Shown: piece after piece, positions 1-9,800 of the stretch | Numbering within the stretch: the first letter of the stretch is position 1 | How the letters are laid out: the number at the start of each line of letters is the position of its first letter | From: Rodentolepis nana | Taxonomy: Eukaryota; Platyhelminthes; Cestoda; Cyclophyllidea; Hymenolepididae | DNA length: 14,045 bases | Assembly (NCBI GenBank): GCA_900617975.1 | Contig: UZAE01001301.1 | Span: forward strand, 1-14,045 | Direction: 5' to 3' | Notes under the pieces: model-generated | The model's input: the letters and a program-made list of their open reading frames with translations, nothing else | Database searches by the model: none | Told to the model about the DNA's origin: nothing | Program-made: the position numbers and the translations under genes

Positions 1-100
1 CATCCTGATCATGAGTAGCTCCCTGCGTGCACACTTTATCTGCAATATACTCACTGAATAAAAGTGCTCCGTGCTACACACCTATTTCCTTTATAGCTGA

Positions 101-607
101 ACTATAGCTTAGCTGGTTCTGGGAGTCTAGCTAGATGTTGGAAATCTTGCCATCGAGATTTCTGAGTCAGTCAGGCTTTACTAAGGTGTTTAGCTGGTTC
201 TGGGAGTCTAGCTAGATGTAGGAGGATCTCCCATTGAGATTTCTGAGTCAGTCAGGCTTTACTAGCGTAGCCAGAGATTTCTGAGTTAGTCAGGCTTTAC
301 TAGAGTAGCAATATTTCTGAGTCAGTCAGGCTTTACTAGCGTAGCAATCCGTGGAGCTATAGCTTAGCTGTTCTGGGAGTCTAGCTAGGTGTTGGAGAAT
401 CTGCCATAGAGATTTCGGTCAGGCTTTACTAGCGTAGCAATCCGCTACAATGCAATCCGGTCAGGCTTTACTAAGGTAGCAATCCGTTACAATTCTCAAC
501 CGGTCTGGCTTTACTAAGGTAGCAATCCGCTACAAGTCTTTAACCAAGGCTTTACGAAGGTAGCAATCCGCTACATGTTCGAGACCAGCATAGCAATCCG
601 CTACATA
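101..607. repeat. Degenerate tandem array with long (about 85-100 base) and short (about 42 base) units
   Basis: The long unit reads in order: AGCTATAGCTTAGCTGGTTC, GGGAGTCTAGCTAGATGTTGG, a middle part with ATCTGCCAT-GAGATTTCTGAG, then TCAGTCAGGCTTTACTA and a core GTAGCAATCCGCTAC. Long or nearly long copies start near 101, 188 and 353. Partial copies lacking the first half sit at about 273-309 and 313-349. From 417 on, only the 3' part repeats, with starts near 417, 459, 502 and 544 (spacing about 42), and a last fragment at 588-607. The core is a 5-base stem, 5-base loop inverted repeat (GTAGC/GCTAC around AATCC) seen at 434-448, 519-533 and 560-574, with one-base variants at 476-490 and 590-604. 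No coding frame runs through it. It looks like a satellite or minisatellite; a decayed mobile element is an alternative. Confidence 0.85.
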
Positions 608-2016
608 CTCCACGCCCAACTTCTATTGTCATAGCGTTTCAATATTGTCGCATCAATCTCATGAAATAACAGGAAAAAGGGACAGTCGGTGTAGAAACTT
701 CATCCAAATTTCGAGCAGACAGCAGAAATTCTTATCATTGCCACGGCCGACTTTATACTAATTGAGTTGATTTGAAGTTACCTTTTAATTGCTTGCCACC
801 ATTAAGGGTCAAAAGGAAGAAAGACAATTATATTGAATTCGATAAGCGGAAGGTAATTGCGACGTCTTTATTCACTTTGAACTAAACTTTTCTGATGTCA
901 CAAATAGACAGCCTTCAATACTTATGAGTTTAAAGCCATCTGAGTTACACTAACTCAAAAAATCTCATTTCAACTTGTGCTTCTAAACGAGTTCCTACCA
1001 CGAGAATTTCGTATAACCTCAAAATTAGATTATTACATTTCATCTTTATTGGAATATCAGGTTGAATAGGTATTTGCTTGGTTCATCTACATTTTCCTGA
1101 CAATAAAATGGTGCCAACAAATCGAGACTATATGATTAAATAAAAAATATAAACTAGTTCACATGGCCTAATCGTAGTGGATTTAAACTTGCCCCCTGAG
1201 TCTGGGGTTCAATTAATGGAGCCTTGGTATTAGGGCATTGCAAAGTGAATTTCTTGCCTGAGAAGAATATGGTAGAACTAATGGCCTCGAATTCAAATCA
1301 ATTAAGTCTTACACTGTCGTGCTCATATTAACCCCCCCCCCTCATGATTAGAATTTGCAAAAAAAATTTTTAGCCTATCATGGATGGCAAAATATAATTT
1401 GAATCCCGCTTTCTATGAAAACTCGCTTACTCTTATTTTTTATGCTAGCCAAGGTTTAGTGGTCCCATTGGTTAGAAATGTGATTATCGGAACCATATTT
1501 CATGATATAAATGATGCTTTCTTGAAACATTATTACAGGGTACTAATAGGATTATTAGCAGAATATACAAGTTCTCCGGTCGTAATTGCTTATTTTCTAT
1601 AGTGTATGAAAGAAAAGGTAGGAAGAGATAAGATAGTGAATTCATAAACGATATTCTTTACAAAAGTTCATTTATGCATTTCAGTAAGCTCAATTAAAGG
1701 GCAGTAAAACAATAAAATATGTAAATTTATTGCTAATATAGTAGGGGCAACTTGTGGAGCACGCAATGTTGTCGTTGCTGAACAAAGTGATGTCAGTCCA
1801 CTCAGACAGACAAAGTCGGGCAAGGAGAAAGTGCGGTTGTGAGTGCGGAAACACACAGCCAACCGCCAATCAATAGCCCTTGCATGGCTTATCGAAACCA
1901 CCATATTGATATAATGACTAAGCTCTCTGTCCATGCACACACCCACTCATACACTTCCCGAATAAATGTGTCCCATGCGACATATGTCTGTTTCCTCTGT
2001 GGCTTTGCGAAAGCTT

Positions 2017-2110
2017 TGGTAGTTCTGATAATCCTTCTAAACGTCGGAGAATCTGCCATGGAGATTTCTGAGTATAATCAAAGCTTATTAGTTTAGCAAT
2101 CCTTTGCAAA
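2017..2110. repeat. Diverged solitary unit of the 101-607 array
   Basis: The stretch TCGGAGAATCTGCCATGGAG (2044 onward) followed by ATTTCTGAGT matches the middle of the array unit nearly exactly. The sequence before it (GGTAGTTCTGATAATCCTTC) aligns without gaps to the GGTTCTGGGAGTCTAGCT part of the unit, and the sequence after it (TTTAGCAATCCTTTGCAAAC) aligns to the hairpin core, here mutated. It is in the same orientation as the array about 1.4 kb away. A single full-length unit outside the array suggests the unit was once a dispersed element, or that the array formerly extended here. Confidence 0.75.
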
Positions 2111-2331
2111 CTATAATATATGTTCAGGCGTGCATTAAAAAAATGTATTCAATTCAACCGAGGGCACCTGTCTGATTTCAAAAATATTGAGCAAAATTTT
2201 AAAACTATTACAGGAAATATTTTTTTGATCAGAGCCCAAGAGGAAATGCACAAACGATCTGTGCTAAGCATATTGGATTTCGCAAAAGTCCAGATCACAA
2301 TTTAAGTCAGAATATTGCATATTTATCCGAC

Positions 2332-2365
<34 letters not shown>

Positions 2366-2366
2366 A
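2332..2366. repeat. (TA)n microsatellite
   Basis: About 35 bases of alternating T and A, interrupted once by TG near the 3' end. It is likely length-polymorphic and of no evident function. Confidence 0.9.
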
Positions 2367-2894
2367 ATGAAATTAAAAGCTAAAACTTAAAATTTTACCG
2401 TAAATGTGTCCTGCGTGGTGTTGATAATTTACAACACAGTAAATTTATCATAATTTTTATATTTCCCACGCTTAATGACCAGATTTATTGATTAAAAAAG
2501 ATGTTCACTCTGTTTCTAATAAGATGGTCTGAAAAAACCATATAACGGTTCAAGCCTTTTGGGAAAAAATATGTTAATAGGCGACAAACACTGACATAAG
2601 CCATAATTTTATTAATTCTATTTTTATGGCTTTTCGTTCACCATTCTTGTAATAAAAATAACCATTAGGCTCTATTTGAACCAGAACCCTAGAGATCATG
2701 TCAACAAAACCTAGACGTCTCTGGAATAGCGAAGACAACTGTCAAAAAAGATCAAGCTTGAACAAATACCTTGTTAGAGACTACTTATTTATAGTCGTGG
2801 AATAAAGTATAACAAACAGTAAAACACAAAGCATGGAAAATGCTAATTAATACTTCTTAAAATTGCAAAATGTCAATAAATGGTTTAAACTAAC

Positions 2895-3043
2895 CGAAAA
2901 GAGGAGCCTTTGGTGACAACCTTGGGTCTTCTCTGCCGTGATCGTTCCTGAAGCGAGCAACGGAAGAAGGCGTGGTGTTCAATACACTTCTTCCAAAAGC
3001 ATTTGCAGTCATTTCGAGAGTCAAAGAGGAATTCGATCACATC
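2895..3043 (-). CDS. FARP/Cdep-like: Internal exon of the same FARP/Cdep-like gene: end of FERM F3 and start of FERM-adjacent segment
   Basis: This 149-base exon has 49 codons plus two bases. It begins DVIEFLFDSRNDCKCFWKKC, continues IEHHAFFRCSLQERSRQRR and ends PKVVTKGSSF plus CG of an expected R codon. FWKKCIEHHAFFR is the final alpha helix of the FERM F3 lobe (family pattern W-K-x-C-V/I-E-H-H-x-F-F-R), and KGSSF(R) is the opening of the FERM-adjacent segment, where the family continues with a [FY]SG[RK]T motif. The acceptor is GAACCTCGAATTGCAG (AG at 3045-3044), with a weaker pyrimidine tract; a stop codon lies in frame 18-20 bases into the intron, so the exon must begin near here. The donor is CG|GTTAGT (GT at 2894-2893). 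It is in phase 0 with exon 5210-5365. The loop before DVIEF looks a few residues shorter than I recall for vertebrate FARPs. A plus-strand frame at 2938-3123 is only its antisense shadow. Confidence 0.92.
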
Positions 3044-3831
3044 CTGCAATTCGAGGTTCAAGTATTAAATATTATGCAAGGCACGTGAATTTAATATATT
3101 CATATATTTTATCGATGAATTGAATTGGAAAGGATCAATATAGAGTAGATAAGATATTTCCGCCATTTCAAAGAAGTTAATATGATCAGGAGTAGTGAGT
3201 CGCTTATATTCGAATTTTCAAAGTTAGCTTTATAATTTTAGCATATATTTTGAAATTTAAAAATTTCTTTAAAAAATATATACAATTGGGTTCATGTTTG
3301 CTATCTATATTACCAATCAAACTGAGGAAAAAATGGCTTTGCGATATTTTTATCATTATGGCGTCAATTTAATCATTACAACTGTTGGTTTTTGCTTTTC
3401 CTCATATTTTTAACCTAAATAATGATAATTCGATCCACTATTGTTGGAGGAAAAGGTATTGAAATGATCAATTTAGGATTTAGGACACAGCTAGAAGATA
3501 CCAGTGGACAACTGTAGCCCAAACACATGCGGCAAATTGGGTCTTGAACTCCAAAGTTAAAATAGAAGAGGGTAGTGGAGAACTGAGAAGAAATCGAAAG
3601 CGTGATGGGTGCACGTGACTTTCGCATGAAATGAGTTGTTGCAAAATGGCTAGTCATGAAAGATAGGGGTTTGAGATGCATGAAGGCACAGAAACAGTAT
3701 TTCCATATGGAAATCAATTTGAAAAAATTTGACTGGAATGGACAAAGTCACCATTCGTTTTGAAAATCTGATTTATGATATTTCACAATCTCATTACTCA
3801 GTATAAAAGTGATTAGTTTCAATTACACAGT

Positions 3832-4822
3832 CAGCCTGGCCCCAAAACCTAAAGCATGCTGATTTTATACTATTACATGGAAGTATCTCAACGAGTGCTT
3901 CCATTCTCTTCATTCACTGGTTGGTTTTGCAGTATCTCCATGGTATTTAGTGTCTCAATACAGTGTTCAATGCATACATCAAAGTCAGTCGGATTATTAT
4001 CTGACAGTGGAGTTAGGAAGACAAACACTGGATTTGGTATAATCGTCCAAATTGCCTGATAACCACATTTGTCGCATATCTCTGAGGTGTGGCAGACTGT
4101 GCTATTTGTTCGGTCCAATCCCCATGGTGGTTGATAAAAGCCTCAGTTAGTTAATGACGACACCATTTTAAATCCCATGTCAAGGTTGTCCAACACTTCT
4201 TTCTCCATCAGGTTTTCGAGAAAACAGTTTGTTGAAGTGCAGTCAGGAGAGGTCGTCTGTTAGGTTACTTTCTTCTGGTTACAATAGTCACATAGTCACC
4301 ATTGTCATTCTTCGACTCGTATCGAATTCTTCACACAGTATTGAGAGGTCATTGAGTGCCAACCATCATTTCCTCATTTTAGTGTTGTGCACGAACTACA
4401 GTGATGCGAGTTAGTCTCTTTCATGATTCAAGTTGGTTCAAGTCATCCATTTTCTCTGCCACATCACGAATGTGGAGGGAGAAAAGTTTAAACTTTTAAA
4501 GGCAGAATATATGCATATATATATCCTTCTTTATAGTCTGGTGGAAAGCTAGATAGATATAAATCTCAATTTTTTTCAATTAATTCTTGTAATAAACTTT
4601 ATTCTCCTTCTAGATTTTTCCTATCAAATATACTATCAGCCACAAATTTAATTTCACCCAAATTGAGAATCACATTTCAATTATGTTTGCATTTTTGATA
4701 TTCAAAGACTTAATAACTAAAATTCATGTAATCCCAACATAATAATCTAGTCAACTCTATTGCTTTGGAAACACTGTAGTTTTCAGTTATCTTTTTAAGA
4801 CATTTCTATTAAAGTTGATCGC
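3832..4822 (-). repeat. Left copy of a roughly 1-kb dispersed repeat, inverted relative to 10408-11508
   Basis: The reverse complement of this block aligns with 10408-11508 over its full length; across about 600 bases compared by eye (3879-4450) I count roughly 25 differences, so about 95-96% identity. Outer edges were set where alignment stops: near CTGGCCCCAAAACC on the left and TTAAAGTTGATCG on the right. Compared with the right copy it lacks about 54 bases near 4690, between TTATGTTTGCAT and TTGATATTC. It also lacks the 51-base retroposed fragment present at 10504-10554, so it preserves the empty site near 4729-4740. No terminal inverted repeats, long terminal repeats or poly(A) tail were seen, so the class of element is unknown; an inverted segmental duplication is also possible. 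It carries a broken open frame (3888-4259). Confidence 0.92.
3888..4259 (-). pseudogene. Broken open frame inside the left 1-kb repeat, protein of unknown function
   Basis: In one minus-strand frame, 4259-3891 is open for about 123 codons except for a single TGA at 4145-4143. The part before the TGA includes CFLENLMEKEVLDNLDMGF. The part after it includes EICDKCGYQAIWTIIPNPVF and then DFDVCIEHCIETLN. The CxxC and later cysteines could suggest a small metal-binding fold, but I recognise no family. There is no convincing start: the nearest initiator-like codon of the second half is a TTG. The frame is preserved in the other copy except for different breaks, so the ancestor of both probably coded for a protein. 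More protein-like but frame-shifted fragments lie just upstream (around 4260-4380, minus strand). It could be a fragment of a transposon or a duplicated host gene. Confidence 0.5.
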
Positions 4823-5209
4823 CAGAACAATCCATTTCATCAACATGCTCATGAATGCCTTAAAAAGTTGAGATTTTGAATCCGAATCCATCTTAACAAA
4901 TTTGACAACCAAATTCCATTAGATTTCAAGGTAAATCCTGCTTCTTCAGGTGCTAGCTTTATTAACGGATTACGTGGAATCGTCATTCCACCTCACTGCC
5001 CTCCACTCGTTTCTCTTATTGAATGTCGTTGTTACTAATGACAATTTGTAAAAGTTTAGCTTTTTGGATTGGGAGCAGTATTAATCTCGCGTGGGTTCCC
5101 TAGAAAGTGTTTTGAGGCAATAATTCATCTAATTTTTCATAAACCTTAGTAATAAATGGAATTGAGACACCAAAGGCAGTTATATACAGTTAAGGGGAAA
5201 TCAGCCTAC

Positions 5210-5365
5210 GTAATCCATTGAATGCAGCTTGATCAGAAATCGCTTGCGACGAAAACTCAATTTGCGAATCTTGGCCCAGGAGAAAGTGTTGATTTTTGTC
5301 AAGTTCTGGAATACACTCAACCCGAGATGTGTCACAGAGAGGCTCATTGGTAATCCTTCCATATC
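5210..5365 (-). CDS. FARP/Cdep-like: Internal exon of the same FARP/Cdep-like gene: core of FERM F3 (PH-like) lobe
   Basis: This 156-base exon is exactly 52 codons, phase 0 at both ends, beginning at D and ending at Y. It starts [20 protein letters not shown] (residues 1-20) and continues through [18 protein letters not shown] (21-38) to [14 protein letters not shown] (39-52). The motifs D-x-[20 protein letters not shown] and RKRFLIKL are the characteristic beta strands of the FERM C-lobe and match the FARP/Cdep family closely. The acceptor is TTTTTTTCATTGTTCACAG (AG at 5367-5366) and the donor TAC|GTAGGC (GT at 5209-5208). It follows exon 10213-10300 without frame change across a 4,847-base intron and joins exon 2895-3043 in phase 0. 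The F3 lobe is a PH/PTB-like fold that contacts membrane lipid and partner tails. A longer minus-strand frame over the same bases, 5190-5423, is a shadow in a different frame. Confidence 0.93.
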
Positions 5366-6317
5366 CTGTGAACAATGAAAAAAATAACTTATTCCACCAT
5401 CGGAAAAACAATGCTAAAAACATTTATGCGTAAAGCGTTATTAAATTATTCTCCCTAGAAATGTCATCTTTCACAAAAATCAAGTTTAAATACTTCAGAT
5501 CTTACTTAGACAGTAGCTCTAGCAATTAACTGCTCAAGAATTAAAATCACGTCAAACTATGCCATAATTTTGAGAGCGAATAATTTGTCCATTGAAAATC
5601 GTTGGAATTCTGAACCTATTGACCTTTTCTTGCTCCTGTGAATAGCCATTTCAAAGAGCCAACCCTCCTTTTCAATTATTATGATTATCGAAATTATTAT
5701 CCCCCTGGGGATAGTTCACCAAATATGGTTCATTAATAGAGCTATAATTTTTCTTTCAAATCAATATTACTTCAGCCAGGATTCCGCGACTTTCTACTGA
5801 TCGCAGAAGTTGCATCATAACTGTGCCTCGGTTTATTGAAAATTTCAATAATTCAATGGATAATTTTACGATTTTAAAATTAGTGCAAATAGGAGGAATG
5901 AATCAAAAGGCGATCGTCCAGCAATTTGCATCATTTGATTTTTTAAGTTGCTTTGTGACAAATTCACGTAATTTGCGGTTCACTGCCCCGTGTTCTTAAA
6001 AGCAAATACCACAAGCCGTCTGGTGGATTATTGACAAAATTCTTGTCCCAAATTTTAATTGCATTTTGGCCGATTGTATATTGATAATCGGTAGTACCAC
6101 AACTGTTCATTTATTCTTATTTTAAGACTGAAAATATATTCTGTTTTACATAACTCTATTAAGGTGGGGATTATAATGATGGGTTTGCTCAATGTTAACT
6201 CCAGTAATGACGTTATACTTTATACATCCTTAAGTTATTTGAACAAAATAATGCCAATCATTCAAGATTTTAGACAAAATAACTGAAATTGTGCATTTTA
6301 CAAACAAAATAAGCATC

Positions 6318-6630
6318 ACCTTCACGTGGTGAGCCCGGACAACGTATACTCATACAGCAAAAAGTCTATAAACTGACACCTGACTCAAAACTACCATTAC
6401 TCGACTGTATGTCATATTCGATCACTTATACAGTACTCACCTCACCTTACCTTTTTCCCTAATTTTGTGTCTGTCTCTCTTACATCTATCTAATCACTCT
6501 TCCAGTTCCACCCCCTTCCCCACCTCGACATTTTGTGACTTTGATGTTCCTCACCTCTGTGAAGCCCAAAGTCAACTAAATGGCTAATGATAAATGTCAT
6601 GATGCCTGTCATTTGATACAAATAAATAAT
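6318..6630 (+). mobile_element. SINE-like short interspersed element, full copy (about 313 bases)
   Basis: It starts near ACCTTCACGTGGTGAGCCCG and ends with TGATACAAATAAATAA. The first 190 bases or so align at roughly 80% identity by eye with 13851-14045 in the same orientation, and both copies begin at the same point, which suggests a defined 5' end. The 3' end is shared with the truncated insertion at 10504-10554, and the AAATAA-type tail resembles that of LINE-mobilised SINEs. I found no clear A or B box of an RNA polymerase III promoter and no clear target-site duplication here, so a short non-autonomous LINE derivative is an alternative. It lies in a FARP/Cdep-like intron, antisense to the gene. 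Confidence 0.75.
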
Positions 6631-6844
6631 TAGAATGAAAAGTAAGTTCATTAAGTATAATATAAATTAGGATCCAATTACTAGTCGCCGTCACGGTAGT
6701 TCAGAGGAAGCCAAACAATCAAGTGACTATCAAGTGATCAAGTGGCTAAAAGGCGAAATTCGTAAAAAATGGTCAAATAAGCCTTATTTCTTGGGCGCCA
6801 GATTGCTCAATTTCTGTTTTTCAATGCTTGCGCAAGGAGATAAT

Positions 6845-6873
6845 CTCCCTCCCCCCCCCCTCGACCCCCTCCA
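6845..6873. repeat. Pyrimidine tract with C10 run
   Basis: A C-rich stretch with ten consecutive C at 6851-6860. A second C10 run occurs at 1332-1341. These are simple-sequence features with no visible function. Confidence 0.8.
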
Positions 6874-9800
6874 CAATTGCTATATTACTCGTTAAGCAGT
6901 AAGCTAACCAGTCCCCAATGTCCTCTTAGCCTTAAAACACGAAATGACAAATCGAAGAGTGGTCTAGGCCACGTGCTTCCTCTTTTCTGCTCATTGGTTA
7001 GCTTAGGGCATAGAAGTGACTACTGTGTTGTTCAGGCTGTCAGAGTCTGGTCTCAACATAATCCCACTTTGAGACTCAACTACTTGAGCATGATTTACTA
7101 CTTCCTCGTTGTCAAATATTTTTATTTTGTCAACCCAAACATATGTAACTGAAATAATATGTAGAGATGTGATACATCTGTGGCCTTCTTTGTCTTTACA
7201 TAGTTCAAAGTGTTGAACATGATGCAGGAATTTCAATTTACACAACAATAGGCAAACATACAAATAGGCAGTAATGTATATTGTAAGACGAACAGTTTTT
7301 TTCCATCTCATTTTTAAGAAAGTGATTTTGGGGCGAAGTTTTAGGAGGTCTCCACTTTGTATCTACAGAAAATTTAAGTTTGGACACATTTTACCTACAT
7401 AATTACTTCATGATTAAAATACTATCTTGAACTTCACTTTGGAAAGAAAATTAATCTTATTTAAAAAATTTGATCAGACGGTATTTTCTATAGATTGAGA
7501 ATAGTAAATACATTTCAACTTCAACATAATACTTCTATTTGATATTTTTTAACCTCTATTTTGAACAGATCATTTATTTTTTAATTATCACAAATCTTTT
7601 TTGGATAGGGAGCTTAAAGATAGATCATATTAGCGGCTTAAAGATTGATAAAAAAATTAACTTATAAAACAGGTAAAAGAGACCTTTAAAATTTAGATGA
7701 TGCCTTAGTTCAGGCTGTCACTGTAATAAAATTAGGTGCACATCAAGGTTACGCTAGCAGTTGCTTCGCCCATAAGGTACCAAGGAGGTGACATATTTCT
7801 CACGTCAATATTACACTCCGCCTAATTAAGGAAATATAATTCTCTAATACACGGGCAGATCAGTATACAATGATTGGTTACCTCAGTGTTCGATAACAAT
7901 GGTGATACATTCCCCAGTGTTGGTCTTTCATGCAACAAAAATGCAAATTATGAACTTCTATCAAGTGTATCTGAAGTAATCGATTTATTTACTTATTTTT
8001 CCACAAAATAGTCCTTTTTATTTAAAAACCCGATAATCAAATTAAATCACGCATAGGAACAATCAGAATTATGAATACCTTTAACGTTCTGAATAAAAAG
8101 CATTTCCCATGAACTGATGGATAAATGATACAATTTTTTCTTCACCTTATTTTCACTGCCAAGTCCAATAATTTCGGAAAATTAGTTTGTGCTAAGAGCT
8201 GAAAGCAAAATTCTCTCATTAAATATTCAAAGGGCTTTCCGTGAAAATGCGCAGTTGAAATCATTGTCTGATAGGAGTTGTCAACAGTTTTGACACGATT
8301 AACTGGTAAAAAATTGAAACAATAGCTTCCTAATTTTAAATCTTCTACTCAAAAGTCTGTTCGCAGTCCAATATGAGTCATTTCAATTTATTAACTGGTG
8401 GACTGCGTGCCACCAATAGGATCTTCGTTTTGTTCCCTTAATGGAGCCATTGTTTTAGCAGTGCTTATTAAAAAATAGGGCAGTATTTTGCTTTCCTAGA
8501 ACAATAAATCTCGCCGTTTTAAAAATTAATTTATAACATCCGATTTACCATCATTCTCTAAATATAAAGCCTTTACTTGATAATCAGTCATTAATTAAAA
8601 TGTATTGTCTAGCATCATCGATAAAATTAAGAGGTAGTGGACAATTTTTTGAAGTAGCCTATGCACAAAGATTGTACACACAAATTTAGTTCAAACCTAA
8701 TTCTATCAAGCATCCCAATCATGAAAGTTTTAAAGGCACATTAAGTCGAGAGTTAAAACGCAATGACCCGTTTTTTGGGACAAAATGCGCTAATAAATTG
8801 GGAGGGATAAAAGCATACAAAGTGAAAATGGAGTAAAATTGTAGTTACAAATTTTTTTCATCATCATTTACGCAACGAAATTAAAACGATTTGAAGTTGC
8901 GGGTTTTTATGCTCGTTTGTCTGTGAAAAAAAATGAGTAAATTCGATAGGTGGTAGGAATTTGCGTCCCTGGAATGTCACATTTGGCAGGAAACAGCCTT
9001 TAGCACTATTGGCATACTCGGCAAAGCCCGAAATTCGCATCACTCATGTGCTATATGGTCGGCCATTGGATCTCTGAAGCCGCATCTGGATTATGCGAAA
9101 CCCCAACGGAAGCATTTATTAGCTAAGCTGGTTTATTTTCTTAAAGGAAATCGCTTTCATAAAAATCTTTCTAAGTAAGCTTATATGGCTGAATATCTCT
9201 TCAATCCCCGTTTATTAAGTAAAGCACTTTTAACTGAACAAACAAACCTAACTATTGGTGCAAGCATTTTGGTGGTAGTACAAATTTCATCGGTCATAGG
9301 GTTAGTAAAAGCATGAACAAGTCCAAACGGTCTCTTAACTACGATTACCACCGCCTAGCATTTGACAGCCCTGATAATAAAATTTGTCTTGACATGCACT
9401 GAGTGAAGAGAGGTAGGTTACTGTCGGGCTGAATAACCCTTCACAATCCCATTGAAATTAACATTCCTCTATTGTTTACTAATATATATTTTGATGCTTG
9501 ATTTTGGACGACAAGTTCATTATGCAGAAAATTGTAGCGCTTAAATAAATTGCGTTTAATAAACTATTTAAAATATTTTTAATAGTACTATCAGAAAAAG
9601 TAAATGCATTATGCAAATTCGATTATAGATATTGATACTTTATTTGCATTTTAGTTGTAGGAAACTTGAAAAAATATTAACTAACTCGTGTTTGCATTAT
9701 AGGGATATGTTAATTAATTGTTATTGGATCTCAGGGGCATCATAAATTGAGAAAACTTGCAATGGTCAAAGGTTTGTTCTTAAATTTGATTTTGCTTCTA

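Larger units (their letters stand above)
1..2894 (-). other. Downstream intron sequence of the FARP/Cdep-like gene (no further exon found)
   Basis: The transcript continues leftward from the donor at 2894-2893, so this stretch is probably intron at least until the next exon. I searched the minus strand for the expected continuation, one base then a [FY]SG[RK]T-like motif, and found none. The region holds the tandem array (about 100-607), a diverged array unit (2017-2110), a C10 run (1332-1341) and a TA microsatellite (2332-2366). Positions 608-2016 and 2367-2894 show nothing else that I can support. Short open frames at 1384-1602, 1668-1946, 1839-2096 and 2120-2305 have no homology I recognise. 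Confidence 0.55.
3044..5209 (-). other. Intron of the FARP/Cdep-like gene (2,166 bases)
   Basis: The boundaries are fixed by the donor GTAGGC at 5209 and acceptor TTGCAG ending at 3044, and by continuity of the FERM F3 protein sequence. The intron contains the left copy of the inverted 1-kb repeat (about 3832-4822). The remaining stretches, 3044-3831 and 4823-5209, show no gene, RNA or repeat I can identify; the open frame at 3415-3717 has no protein-like features I recognise. Confidence 0.85.

Noticed and set aside
1..607. CRISPR-like interpretation of the tandem array
   Set aside because: Units vary in length and are nested, the intervening sequences are repeats rather than unique spacers, and the context is an animal gene intron.
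1180..1243. Minus-strand stretch after a strong acceptor ATATTCTTCTCAG that might be the next FARP exon
   Set aside because: The phase required by the previous exon hits a stop after nine codons, and the expected SG[RK]T motif is absent.
2938..3123. 61-residue plus-strand frame in a GC-richer patch
   Set aside because: The opposite strand of this patch encodes the FERM helix FWKKCIEHHAFFR; the plus frame is an antisense shadow.
5190..5423. 77-residue minus-strand frame that looked like a terminal exon with stop
   Set aside because: Shifting the frame over the same bases gives the FERM F3 sequence with [15 protein letters not shown], starting and ending in phase with the neighbouring exons. 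The 77-residue frame is its shadow.
7003..7148. Minus-strand candidate terminal exon with good acceptor TATTATTTCAG and a protein-like 48-codon frame
   Set aside because: It lies inside the 5366-10212 intron, whose flanking exons already join in phase 0, and needs a different phase. It has no recognisable family, and the DKEG resemblance to FERM is in the wrong phase.
8146..8302. Minus-strand candidate exon with pyrimidine-rich acceptor and donor AAG|GTGAAG
   Set aside because: It is incompatible in phase with both neighbouring FERM exons, and no homology is recognised. Similar chance signals are common in this AT-rich DNA.
8956..9178. Stop-free plus-strand stretch of about 74 codons without ATG start
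   Set aside because: A length like this is expected by chance in several places in 14 kb, and no motif or splice context supports it.
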